DNA of 64,000 nt from Gonapodya sp. JEL0774 (taxonomy: Eukaryota > Monoblepharomycota > Monoblepharidomycetes > Monoblepharidales > Gonapodyaceae): the NCBI GenBank assembly GCA_027604505.1, contig JADIIX010000044.1:1-64000 (forward strand), in the 5' to 3' direction. Numbering within the stretch: the first letter of the stretch is position 1; each line of letters starts with the position of its first letter. The position numbers and the translations under genes were made by a program. Positions 35,336 through 47,100 of the stretch are shown piece by piece. The notes under the pieces are model-generated. The model was given only the letters and a program-made list of their open reading frames with translations, made no database searches and had not been told where the DNA came from.

Positions 35336-36647
35336 ATGGCAATGGTGGACATCGCAGAAACCAGGTGAATACCGCTTTTCCATTCCATCTCCCTCGGTGC
35401 CCCCTGTATCTCATCCTCACATCCGCACCTTCCCGCTCCCCGCTTCGCCCGCCCAGCGTCAGCGTCGCCGACCTCGACCCGATCCTCCCCGACTCGGAAA
35501 CGCACACCCACACCCACACCCACACGAAACGCCAGCGGAACGAAGACGAGGAGGAGGATGGGATGGTCGTGGACGGGGGGGAGGGCGCCGCGGCGCAGGC
35601 AGAGGGGGAGAGGGACGGGGAGGGGGAGGTGGTCGTGCAGGTGGGTGGTTGAGGAGCGGCGGGGCCCCGCGGGTTTTGTTTTTGTTTTTTTCTTTTGCTT
35701 ACTGTTCTCTGCTTTCGTGGTAATGGGGTTTTTTGTTGGTTTTTGTCGGTGTGGATTGTGGACCCTGGGCGGATTGATTCTGTGGATTGGATCCAGCATC
35801 AACCCGAGAAGCGGTCCAGGTTAGACACCAACAACGTGGAAATCAAGCAGAGGAGCAAGAGGTTGTTTGGACAGCTGTTGGGGACGTTGAATAAGTTCAA
35901 GGAGCAGTCGGGGACAAAGAGCGAGGCGGTGAGTTAGGGAGAGGGGGGACGGGGTGAGGGCGAAAAGAACGACTCGCGTTTCCTCAACGATACTTTGCTT
36001 CCGTGCTTTCGTGCATTTGCTCGCGTGTCGACTTTGTTGGAATGGACTGGACTGGCTGGTACCTCCCTCAACGATATTCCCCCGGTGCTTTTGTCAATGG
36101 GTTCACTTTGTTTGGACTGAACTGGACCTCGGGATCGCGCTCGGACGAACTCTTCCCACCCCGCCAGCAAATCCGACGAGAGGAGTTCGAAGCCCGGTTG
36201 GCCGAAAAGCTCGCCAAGGAAAAAGCCGAGCTCGCGTCCAAAGTCGCGGTGGAGAACGAGGAACGGCGCAAAGCCCGCGAGGAGCACCGGAAGAAGGAGG
36301 ACCAAGAGCGACGGGTGGCCCTCAATGCCCTCCACCGGCGGTACAAATCCAACATGTCCAACTTTGTCAAGACAAAGGCCGACCCGCCCATATACTACCT
36401 CCCCGCCAAGCTCACCGACCCCATACTCGAACTCCTGGCGGCTCAAAAGCGGGAACTGGCGCTGGAGACGCTCGAGACGACGAGGGACGGGGAGGGGTCG
36501 CCAAAGGAGGGCGAGGCGAACGGGAACGGGAGGGGGGACCACCACGAGGATGGGGATGGGGTTCGGGAACGGGAGGGTTCAAAAGATGATGCGGGGGATC
36601 CGGGGGGGCGGGACGGGGAGGACGAGGATGGGATGGACGATAAGTGA
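35336..36647 (+). CDS. Pinin/SDK/memA-domain protein
   Basis: Pinin is a nuclear RNA-processing protein of the exon-junction/splicing machinery. Four exons: 35336-35365 (MAMVDIAETR); about 35457-35640, with VADLDPILPDSETHTH, a run of four His-Thr pairs and an acidic/Gly-rich tract; about 35799-35928, with NVEIKQRSKRLFGQLLGTLN and KFKEQSGTK, the conserved pinin signature (R.(R/L)(M/L)FG.L.GTL.KFK); and 36166-36647, with IRREEFEARLAEKLAKEKAE and a long basic-acidic coiled coil, then YKSNMSNFVKTKADPPIYYL and PAKLTDPILELL, again typical. The tail is Gly/Asp/Glu-rich. The protein is about 280 residues, shorter than animal pinin, whose RS-rich tail it lacks. Intron 3 (35929-36165) is 237 nt. Confidence 0.85.
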
Positions 36648-36811
36648 TGGGCGGATGTGTAATAGGGCGAACAACGGGTGTCCATGTTTTTTTTCCAGAC
36701 CGGAACCACGTCACGAGGAGCTAGGCATTCGGTGGTTTTCTAATAGTTCTAGTCTTATGATTGGAGCTTTCTGCACAGACATGTTTTCATTTCAAGTTTC
36801 ATCCTCCGCAC

Positions 36812-38632
36812 ATGGCAGAACCAGAACGCGGAGACGGTGAGAAGCAGCACGCTTTATCAACAGATGTCATTCCACCTCTGCATCGAAACCCCCTCCTTGC
36901 ACACTTCGCCCCAAAGCCATCCACGAAGACGAACCCTTCAACACGCTCGTTCGCGCCCTGCAACCCCGTCTCTCCGCCGCAGGCCTCCCTGTCCCCACGC
37001 TTACCCTCGCGCGTTTCCCGTCGACAGGCCGTGGTCTGATGGCCACCCGTGACATCGATCCGGGCCAGGCCATTGTCTCCATTCCCCACAAGGATCTCAT
37101 CACCGTGGCCACGTTGAACCCTGCGTCGATCCGGACGCTCGAGCTTCCCGAGCATCTCTTGCTGACGGTGTGGATTTTGATCACGACGGGGCGGCATAAA
37201 TTTGTGGACGGGCACGAGCCCGTCCCCAGCGTTTACTCGTACGAGAACGTTTTCTGCACGCTGTTGCCGAGATCGTTCGAGACTGTCGCGATGACATGGA
37301 AAGAGGAATGGGTGAATTCCTTGTTTGGTAAATCTACGTCTGGTTGGTTTTCGGTTCTGCTTCGTGTCGTGGCACTGGCTTCATGTAACTTACTTACTTC
37401 CCCCCCATGAACCGGCGTGTAGCGCTCATCTTGCACCGCCGTAGCGAGCTGCTCAAAGACTTTGAATTACTGTCTCATGCACTTTCTCAAGCAAAAGAAC
37501 TTGAGTTGGCGAATCTTGCGACGGATTTGACCTACCAACGCTTCGAATGGAGTTGGATGTGTGGTGCGTCGATAAACACAACCACGCTTGGTCGAGGAAC
37601 CATATTCTCATTGAATCTCAGTAAACACGCGGTGCATATCTCTCAAGGTACCTTGTGCTGAAGGTAGCACAATATCACCATATCGTCCACCGTGTGAAAT
37701 GGCGCTCGCGCCGTTCCTGGATTTGCTCAATCACACATCGACAGCGCAGGTGAACTTGCACAGATGACCAATCTTGTACTGACTTGAGCTTTCTTTGTTT
37801 TCTTTATTGATATATCGTTTGTGGCTTCATTTTCATTTAGTGCACAGCTCAACACGTGAGATTGACCGATGGAACTCGGGCATTCTCGATTCGTGCAGAG
37901 AAAATGATTCCTCGCTCAAGCGAAGCTTTCATCCACTATGGAGCGCACAGCAATTTGTTTCTTCTCACAGAGTACGGTTTCGTGGAGCGTAAGAATGTTC
38001 ACGATGCTGTGGTATTTGAGATGGACATGGTTGAAGTGGTGGTGTTGCAGTTGTTGAGAGGATCAGCTCCGCTTCGGGAAGCAGATGCGGCCCAAATCGC
38101 CGAAAGAATTCTGGAGATTGCTGGTCGAGAAGTGGGAGCAAGGTGAGCTGCAGTACTGGAAGATGTCAAATTTTGAGACTGTGTCACTTCGCGTGTTTCA
38201 AGTGATCTGGCGTTGTACTATACGGAACCGTCTTACCAGCTTCAAAATTTGATGGCTCTGCTGAGCTTTGTTTTGTCCGCTGTGAGAACCCCTCTGATGG
38301 CACATACGGGCTCCCACGGGTTGACTGCTACTGTCGATAAAGCAATCAGGCAAGCACAAGCATTCTGGAAGGCATGGGCACTTGGTCAGCACGCTCCTCT
38401 ATACAAGGATTTTCCGATTGATACGGCTATTGCGTCATCCTTGGTGGTTTGGCGTGCTGTGCAGGAGGTTGCACTCCGTTCAGTCACCGCATTCTCCTCT
38501 AGAATCATGGATTTTCGAAACTCAAATTATTCCTTCACTATCCCACATCATGTTTTGGAGATGTGTGAAGCCTTGTATGGCTCTCAAAGAGATCTCATTG
38601 AAACATGTAAATGGGAGCTGCAATTGGAATAG
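36812..38632 (+). CDS. SET-domain lysine methyltransferase, SETD4/Rubisco-LSMT type
   Basis: S-adenosylmethionine-dependent protein lysine methyltransferase. The recognisable protein begins near 36920 with HEDEPFNTLVRALQPRL then GRGLMATRDIDPGQAIVSIP (about 37030-37090), the SET N-terminus. Later exons give ELPEHLLLTVWILI, SYENVFCTLLPRSFETVAM, FEWSWMCVNTRCISLKVPC (joined across an intron near 37565-37621), ALAPFLDLLNHTSTAQ (about 37700-37750, the NH motif that binds AdoMet) and SSEAFIHYGAHSNLFLLTEYGF (here given in part; about 37910-37985) with the catalytic Tyr region. The C-terminal substrate-binding region runs to the stop at 38630. The very first exon is uncertain: an ATG at 36812 (MAEPERGD) is possible, but its splice phase to the body was not resolved. 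Target protein is unknown. Confidence 0.82.
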
Positions 38633-38777
38633 AAACGTCTTGATGACGTACCCATTAGCTGTATGCAACAAAAAGTCATCAGTGAGCGCAGTTGTGAATA
38701 ATTGCCGGATGATGAAAGGCAGCAGCAACACATCACATGAGTAAATCAAACCTTTGTTCTGTCAAGCCATTATTTAC

Positions 38778-41762
38778 ATGACTTCTGCTCCAACAATCAT
38801 GAAGCGTGCGGCAGACACGATTACTGATGGTGAACCTTCAGAGAACAAGAAGCAACGGACAGAAACGGACGCTCGTGGAGCTGATGCAGTCACAAACCTC
38901 GAAATGGGCAACACAGAGGTGAAGCCCGAACTCGTCCAAGAGCAGGGTCAGGATGTCGATCACGAGATGCCCATTAATCCCGATCCTTATCCGCTTGGAG
39001 GCGATGATGGTGGTGCGGGGGGAATGGAAGAAACTGGTGGTACTGTGAATCTATCGACCTCATCACCCCAAGTTGACACTGGCGCTCGCTTCAAGGTGTG
39101 GTCGGAGACCTCAGATTGACTCATTGGCTTTATGGTTATGTGTGTCTGGAATTCTATTAAGCTCCAATTGGGTAACGTCTACAAGTTCAGTAATCGAAGT
39201 GATGTGGAGAACTTCTGCAAAAAGAATGGGGTGAAAACCGCAAAAGTGAAGAAGATTCCGAGTCTGGAACACGCATTACTTACGTTTTTGGTGTGTCTGC
39301 TGTGCATTATCATTTTTCGCGTGATTCTTGTTGCTGACCGTTTGTGTTTTTGACCACAAGTCTGAAAGCGAAATGATAGCTGCCATGGAGGCACTTCAGG
39401 GCAAGGAGATGAAGGGTAGAGCCATCTCCGTATCCATTCTTGGGGTCAGTGGGCTTACATGAAACTTTGTGTGATAATTATTCCTCAACTTTGACCACCC
39501 AGGTCAATACCTTTAACCGGCGTAAACCTGCGAAGAATGACCAAGCACCTGAAGACGATCGATCACCCGCGGAGCGCCTTGCTGATCAAGTGACTGTATG
39601 CATTCTGTTGCTTGCAACTCCGTTTTCCAAAAGCCTCATCCCTGACATGTTAGCCCCTATGGAGGAAATCTTATCAAGAACAATTGGTAACAAAATCAAA
39701 CGACTTGAAGAGGATTCTTGGAAAGAGGGGCTTTGTTTCGGAACTTCAAGCAATTCAGAAGGCTCGAGATGGTCAAGTGTCAGACCTTGAGTGGTTGGAA
39801 ACGAGGTTTGCCGATATATTTGCCGTACACAACTGATGTACTTGTTCACTTACCTGCATTTCTCTGGCTTGCAGCTTAAAAGCAAACGATGGTCTTCCTT
39901 GTCCCTTCCTTGATATCGTCCCATCTCCTGTCACAGAGAGTTATCGCACCAAGTGCGAATTCTCTGTCGGCCGCAATTTGTCACAGGAATTGACGGTTGG
40001 GTTCTTGCTTGGAGGATTCAGGGACGGCGACATGGCTGTCATGGTTCGTCAACAGCCATCATCAATTAAGTTAACCGTCAGGGAGGTTTTAATCACACTC
40101 CTGCACTAGGACCCATCCGAGACAAAGCACGTCAGCAAACCTGCACTGGCACTTGCTCGAATCATGCAGGTGAGAATCTGCTTTGGAATCCAACGCGAAG
40201 CATCCGGTTAACTGTGATTACTCTCCTTTTCAGAGCCATGTTCGGGAGAGTGAATACCCACCGTATGAGCGAAAAGCGAAATCGGGTGTTTGGCGACTTT
40301 TCGTCTGCAAAACCTTCCTTTCGGGAGAAAGTGAGTCCTCTCCACTGTAATTGTTACATTAATTAAGGACTTATGCGGTTGTTGAAAGACATGTTGGTTG
40401 TTCAAATCGACCCTCGCGGCCTCTCGGAGGAAGAAAGGCAGCTTGAGAAATCACGCTTGCGGCACCGATTCGTGGTGGGCGCCAGTGAGGCGGGCTTGAA
40501 ACTCACAAGTCTCATGTATCAAGTGAGATTAACGTTCAGTTTCTGATTTTGATCTAAACCGAATCGTATTGTAACCAAAGGAATGGTCCGGAGTGTTTGA
40601 CGGATTCACTGACAAGGCGCCTCTGGAACTCCTAGAGGGACAACGTTATGTCCATGAGGTTATTCGTGGTATAAAGTATGTGTGCCTGATGACGTACTTG
40701 GTTTGTTACTGACAGTTGTTCCTTAGATTCCGTATTTCTCCGTTTGCGTTCTTTCAAGTCAACACCCCTGCGACAGAAATACTCTATGGCATCATCTCGG
40801 ATTGGTGTGGTCTTTCGATTGCAAAAGACACCATCGTTTTAGGTGAGCTGGAGCGCTTGGCAGCGTTTTCACGATCTACAATTGCGAGATGCTCGTTGTT
40901 CCGTGGCCCTTCAAAGATCTTTGCTGTGGAACCGGTACCATTGGCCTCATATTGGCAGCTTTAGCAAATAAAGTGTATGGGGTTGAAATTGTGGCAGATG
41001 CTATCGCAGATGCACAGTACAATGCTCGTATAAACGGTGAGTCTGGTTCAATCGTTCCGACAATGTTCGTATTAAACATTGAAGAGTGCTCATGAGCAGG
41101 GATCACAAATGTGGAGTATATGTGTGGCAAAGTTGAAAACGTTGTCCCTGGTTTGATGAAGCGATTGGCCAAAGACGCAAAACTGGTCGCTGTGCTGGAT
41201 CCACCACGGGAGGGTGTTCGTAAGTTTATATTCACGCCATCCTTACTTCCTGCGGGCTCAAATCCCGTTCTGGCACGTTCAAGATGCCAGTGTGATTGAA
41301 GCGATTCGCGGATGTGCCGACCTGAAGCACGTGGTGTACGTTGCTTGCAATGCGGCCGCGGCCGCGCAAAACTTCGTCGCTCTCTGTAGACCGACCTCCA
41401 ACAAGTACAAGGGCAAGCCATTCCAGTTGTTAAGGGCTCAGCCAGTGGATATGTTCCCTCACAGCAAACCGGTTGAATTGATTCTGGAGTTTCGGAGAGA
41501 CCAACCGAGCCGCCAAGCTGCCACTGTGACAGCATTTGGCCAGGTCACTGGTGTGAGTGCAGGGCCTAGGTCGAATGCAGATGTTGGCGCGTCTACCGTC
41601 AGTGCATCGGTGCCATCGGGTGGAGGAAGTGGAGAAGAGCAGGCAATGGTTTCAAATTCTGCAACAATCATTAAGCTTGAAGCTGAGGCCGATGCGAATT
41701 CACCATTGGTTAAGCTTGAATCAGGAGTTGACACTGAATATCATCTCAAGGAGGAAGCATAA
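38778..41762 (+). CDS. TRM2: tRNA (uracil-5-)-methyltransferase, TRMT2A-like with N-terminal RRM-like region
   Basis: Makes 5-methyluridine (m5U54) in the T-loop of tRNA. The N-terminus is charged and nuclear-like (SENKKQRTETDARG), then an RRM-like segment VYKFSNRSDVENFCKKNGVK ... AMEALQGKEMKGRAISVSILG (about 39175-39445), as in animal TRMT2A. The catalytic part has CPFLDIVPSPVTESYRTKCE and FSVGRNLSQELTVGFLLGGF (about 39900-40025), RISPFAFFQVNTPATEILY (about 40728-40785), DLCCGTGTIGLILAALANKV (about 40917-40977; the AdoMet site, with its first codon split by the intron ending at 40918), VLDPPREGV (about 41190-41218) and VYVACNAAAAAQNFVALCRP, which holds the nucleophilic Cys, and ends QPVDMFPHSKPVELILEF. 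The last ~90 residues are a low-complexity Ser/Gly/Ala/Glu tail. About ten introns. The start could also be the Met at 38799. Confidence 0.9.
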
Positions 41763-41897
41763 TGAAAAATAGATGAGTATTTAGAAAGAGAGGGAAACAT
41801 TGATGAGGAATATATTTGGAAGACAGCAGAAGAGAGGAAATGGCTTTCACAGTAAATAGCTGGCTTTCATGTAAGTGTGGAATTGATGCAACGATGT

Positions 41898-43875
41898 TCA
41901 AACTTCCCTCTGTTCTAGTGCTTCCACAGAACGGACGAATGCGAGCGTACATCTGGCACTCCGTTCATCCGCTCTGCCACTTCCAAACCCCAGTGTTGTT
42001 GGTGCGAATCCTACTGCACAATGCCTGCGCGAGTCCCATTGAATGGCCGAACCACCGAGACCCCACCTACATAGAACGAGTGAAGGCCGAATAATACAAA
42101 AACAAAATACGAAAAGAAGAACATATTTAGCCCTACGAACCATCCGCACCACGACCAACCCTCTCCCATGTATTCTGTGGGAAAATAGAAAGTAGGTGGC
42201 AGTGTTTTCATGTCCGCTTTTCCAAAAACAAAAAAAAAAAAACACAGAAGCCGGAACGGATGTTTGAAACGATGGATACTTTGATACAAGAGAGCATAAG
42301 ATTGCAAACCTCGACATTGTGGTACAATAGTTCCAGGGGTGCTAAGAGCCCAACCACCCCAGACCGTTCGGACGGGGGCATTTGAGACCGCATCTGCAAA
42401 AGAGTTGAGAAAATGGCCGAGAGCTCGCAATCCCCTGACAATTCTTACCTGGCTGATCAATGTTGAGAGTCTCAATATTGTGTGCTTCTTCAAAAGTCTT
42501 CCGGTTTAGGAGTTCGAAGCCGTTATGGGAACCCTCCATCGCCATGACATTGGCAAAAGCAGCAAGCTAGAGCGCGTTCGTTAACGAGAGGGATATCAAG
42601 CTGTGACCGGTAAGACTTCGAACGACAAACAAATGCGCACACCCGCAGCATTGGTGAGTGTGAAAGCGCTGGGTGTTTGGCAACGCTGCACTTCTCGAAC
42701 GTTGCTATAACTCATAGTGTAGCACGTCAGTCAAGTATGGCGGGATTCCACCTGAAGCTCATTTCATGCCTTTGCAACACATTCTCCTCGGGGGCTGCCA
42801 CGTCTGCAATTCGAGTCCCGATTAGAGATTTGTAGTGTGGGAGCTGTGGTGCCCTCTTGGAAATTGCAATCATTTCTTTACATAGTGGCGACCAAAAGAG
42901 GTCGACAACGCGAGACTCCGCGGATTCCGGTAGCCCAACAAAAACGCTAACACCAAGCTTCTCACCCCAGGTACGCATGAGGTCACCTTGAGTAGTGTGC
43001 ATGGTGCGGCGCAGAACTATAGGTGTGTGGTTCGGCAGCAATTATTTCGGGGATCAAGGTGATCCTTTGTCACTCTCCGCGAGTGGTTCTCACGTTCGTT
43101 CAAGTACCACCCTCTTGTAACAGCGTGGTAGCATTTGGTTGTGACACCACCATAATTGTGTGGTTGCGGCGCGATGCGACGTGCAAGCGCGTCTAGGTCC
43201 TGCAACTCAGAGAGGGTGGGCTGATATGGGGGATCTAACCACGCAACACCCCCCTGTAGAGAGTGGTTGGGGGTCCATGAAAACGACGAGTCTTGAGCGA
43301 ACACAGCACGCGTCCCTCGCACGCACCATGTGCTCCAGCAAATCCTTTACAGAAACATCGCCTTTACCGCCTTGAGCAAATTCCGGCCATAGATCCCCCA
43401 CTTTTTGCTCCCATTTAAGTTTTCCCTCCGAAATAGCGTGGCAAACAGACATAGACATGAGAGCCTTCCCACCTGTGAGAATGACCATCAGTAAAACGGT
43501 GGAGAAACAGAAAGGACCCGTCTGGGAGCACTCACATGAATGAACAACATGAACTTTATCCTTTGTGAATGGTACAGAGTGCATTATGTCAGACCAACCT
43601 CCGACGAGATCAACGACTTTTTCCCCCATATCTATTTTCCGAGAACGGCCAGACCGTAAGCTCGGTAAAGCTCCTTGGGAAGAAAGAAGGGCACCAGGCT
43701 TACAATAGGCACAGAAACCCGCACCCCCCAGTTCCAATCCATCCTGAAAGATGGAGAGAAATGCTTCTCGAACCGCTTCGAATCCCGGTGCTAGTGTGCC
43801 GGAAACGTTATGCGGGTTGGAGGTGGAGTTGGTGCTTGTCATGGCGATGTTTCCTTGATTGGATACTGGAACCAA
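41898..43875 (-). CDS. Serine beta-lactamase-like hydrolase (class C/esterase fold)
   Basis: Member of the beta-lactamase/LACT family. The N-terminus reads LAPGFEAVREAFLSIFQDG and then GEKVVDLVGGWSD. The SxxK nucleophile motif is SCGK, formed by splicing (exon ends VHS at about 43539, next begins at about 43479 with GKALMSMSVCHAISEGKL). DVSVKDLLEHM is followed, after an intron, by GGVAWLDPPYQPTLSELQDL (about 43257-43200). The YxAxT motif YHAVTRGWYLNE at about 43130-43095 provides the second catalytic Tyr. Downstream exons carry GVSVFVGLPESAESRVVDLF (about 42960-42900) and GLGGSAIQWDSRRHCAVGFA (about 42050-41990), the conserved C-terminal GG region. The stop is at 41898. Introns in the last third are only partly resolved. 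Enzyme specificity is unknown; such proteins include esterases and peptidases. The TRMT2A stop is 136 bp away, convergent. Confidence 0.8.
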
Positions 43876-44152
43876 ATTAAGAGAGGTGGAGCAGGATGGA
43901 GCTCGGAGAGAGATTCGTAAAACTGAATTCTATGAAAAGTTGCAGTGACACACTACGTGAGGGTGTTCGCGAAAATTAGTAGTATCGGCCAAATCTTTGC
44001 CGAAGACCTCGACCCATCGCGGCCGCTCCCCTTTTGCGAGTATCAGCGATCGCAAAGTAAATATTCGCGCAGGAACAGCATTTTTGCAGTGACTGTCTAG
44101 TAATTGGCAGTGTTGAAAAACGGCTCCAGCCCTCCACTTCGCCATTCTTTGC

Positions 44153-47100
44153 ATGTTCCCAGTGAGTCATCAATCGCGCATATATTCTTCTTAGTGACGG
44201 TTTAACGTGCCACAGGCGTTTGGTGCGAGCTTCCCACCTCACCAGCAACAACAGCAGCCGGGAAAGGTAGAACCGTTCAAGCATTACTTCTCACAGACCT
44301 CGCATGTATGAGAATCTCTTCTAACTCTGCAGGAGCCAAAGAGGAAAAGGAGTACGAAGGCATGTGACACCTGCCACAGGAAAAAGATCAGGTGCAATGG
44401 GGACCTGTGAGTAAACTGTGGATAAATGTCCTGCTGTAATGGTCACACAAGAGCGCAAGTCCTCATCTGTGGAATCAGCTGTGAAAGAACGACCTTCATG
44501 GAATGGACTATTGTGAGCAGATCGCTACTTCCTCCTGAGGATGATTGAGCAGATCGGAATGAGTGTGCGGCTATGTGGATCAGATGAGCGTGGAAGTGAG
44601 ATGGACGGACTGCCGCTCAGGGACTCGAAGCCTTTGCTATAATAGATGGCGTGGGGGAGATTCATTTTGTCGCAAGATCGTTGTGTTGTGCTTTCAAGGG
44701 TGCTCAAACGCTCGCTAATCAGTCCATTTCTTACTTCCAATCGAGTCCCTGCTCCAACTGCACGCACTCAAAGCAATCCTGCGCCTATACCCCGTCAGCG
44801 AAAAAGCGTGGTCCTCGCGTGGGGTACATTGAATCCCTCGAACGCCGCCTCTCGCAAATGGAAAACCTCCTCTCCACCCATGTCGGACCTCAATACCGCG
44901 ACCAACTTGCTTTAGCAGACGGAGACATGGATGGTGTCGATATGGGTGGAGCTGGAGACTACGGAGATGGTGATGATGGCAGGGCGAGTGTTGGAGACAC
45001 CACGAATATGAACGGGATGGGTGTTCCCAACATGCACAATTACTTGGATAGGATGGACGCGATGAGAGTCATGGGAAGCAACAATCCGCTCGGTGTGGAT
45101 GTTCCCCTCTCCATGCCAATGAGCCGCGTGGAAGACATGCAGACTCTGTCCAACGTGACCGCTGCTTCTGGCGTACAAAGTGGGCCAACAGGACCTGGAG
45201 GCGCCGAACCCTACGTATATGGCCCGTATCGGTTCCCTCATTTTATAACTCCTGGTGCGGGTAACTCACATAACCAGGAACCGATTGAATACTCTGACGC
45301 AGCATCTGAGTCCGCCACGGATCCACCTACAGAAGAGGAGGATGGCAATATCGGTGGAAGTGACGACGAGGTCATTCCTGCGCAGGCGAAGCGATTGCAA
45401 GGGAGGGCATCCGCGCCTGCTGTGGTTCGTACAGGGACCCAGAGTAGCGGTGGAGGGAACGGCAGAGGGAGTGGGAGAGGCGGACGCGGAAGGGGTAGGG
45501 GCCGGCCAAGAGGCTCAAGGGGGGGACGAGGTGCTTCGCAAGCGACTTCAGGAGAATATCCTCCAGAATCGGATGACATTCAGCGACGGATTCGGGTGAG
45601 GGGTGGTGGCCGGCTGGGTGGCATCATGCCACCGCAGATGAATGGGAGGAGCAGGGGAACCGGCGGACTGATTGTCGGAGAAGACGGTCAGCATTTCTCA
45701 GGAGGGAGTGCCCACGGGATAGGCGATGGTGCTTCTTCCTCTTCCGTTTCGTCCACTCCCCCAAATCCCAACTCGTCTGACTCAACTTGGCGTCCCCACG
45801 AAACTGCGGATGACATTGGAGGATACCCGTACACTTTCGGCAACCCGTCGTACAGTGGATTTCCTGTTCCTGTCCATCCACTCCCGATTCAACTCGGCGC
45901 AATTCCTCATTCCACTGTTGCATCTACACCACCGGACGGTCGAGAACCAAGTGTCACTTCAACCCACTCTGAGATGGGGAGCGGCTCTGTGCGTGTGGGC
46001 GGGAATGCCGGCTCCAGGAACTACGGGGCTGGGGGGACTGGTGCGCCCTCAATACAAGGGCTGGTGGATGCAGTAAGGTTGCAGTCTGGAATTGGAGTGG
46101 TTGGACATGGTGGCAATGGAGGCGGTATCCTTGGAGACGTTTCAGCTCAGATGCCACCAGTGGTTGTTCAGCCACAACCGGTGATTGAAGAAGAAGTGCA
46201 AGTGATCATGCCCTTGATCACGTTGTTTTTCAGTCATGTGTATCCGATTCTGCCGTTTGTACATAGGTGGGTGTTACTTTCCCTTGGGAGTAAGGGAATT
46301 GGCAGAGGGGTGTCCGAAGGAGACAACTCACGAAGAGGGTACTTGATCGGGAAGAAGATTCGTGCATTTGTTTGAGAGGACTCATCCCACCTCATAGGAA
46401 GTTAGATACCGTGTCGTTATCTCACAACGCACACGTACCCCTTCGTAGATCGTCCTTCTACGAGAAACTCATCCCCAAAAATCAACATCACCTCCTCCTC
46501 CTCAACTCCATTTACGCAGTATCCGCCCGATTTTCGTCCGATCCCACATTCATGCGAGATGTTCGCCGGCCCTATGAAGCTGGCGACGAGTTCTTCGCAA
46601 GAGCCCAGTCCATCCTTGCCACTTGCATGGACGTATCCACTGTGCCCACAACACAGGCGTTGTTGTTGTTGAGCTTACATGCTTTTGGGAGGGGCAAGTT
46701 CAGTCAGGGCTGGCTATATACCGGAATGGCGATCAGAATGGCGCAAGAGTTGAAGATGAATGTAGATTACGAAGATTTGCCGGGCTTGGATAAACAGGTG
46801 GGCTGGATTGAGAGAGAGACCAGGAGAAGGGTATGGTGGTCGTGCTTTGCATTGGTGAGTTAAATATTTGAGGGACCAACTATGCAATAGCTGGGCTCAT
46901 TATACCTCATACGGATCACGTGCCGTACAGGATCGTCAATCCGCCGCGGCCGCCGACCGCCCCTACACTATCGATGAACAGGATTGTCATCTCTCCTTGC
47001 CTTCGGACGAGACCATATGGGAACACACCAATCTATCTTTTCAGGACGATGATGGCTTGAATCTTTTTCAAAACTCTCGACTTCCCCGGATGCCATTTTT

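Noticed and set aside
35506-35528. CACACC microsatellite as a non-coding repeat
   Set aside because: It is in frame inside the pinin-like exon and encodes His-Thr pairs.
44651-44750. A start at 44651 for the second zinc-cluster factor
   Set aside because: That frame is intron readthrough; the upstream exons supply the first three cysteines and a better start at 44153.
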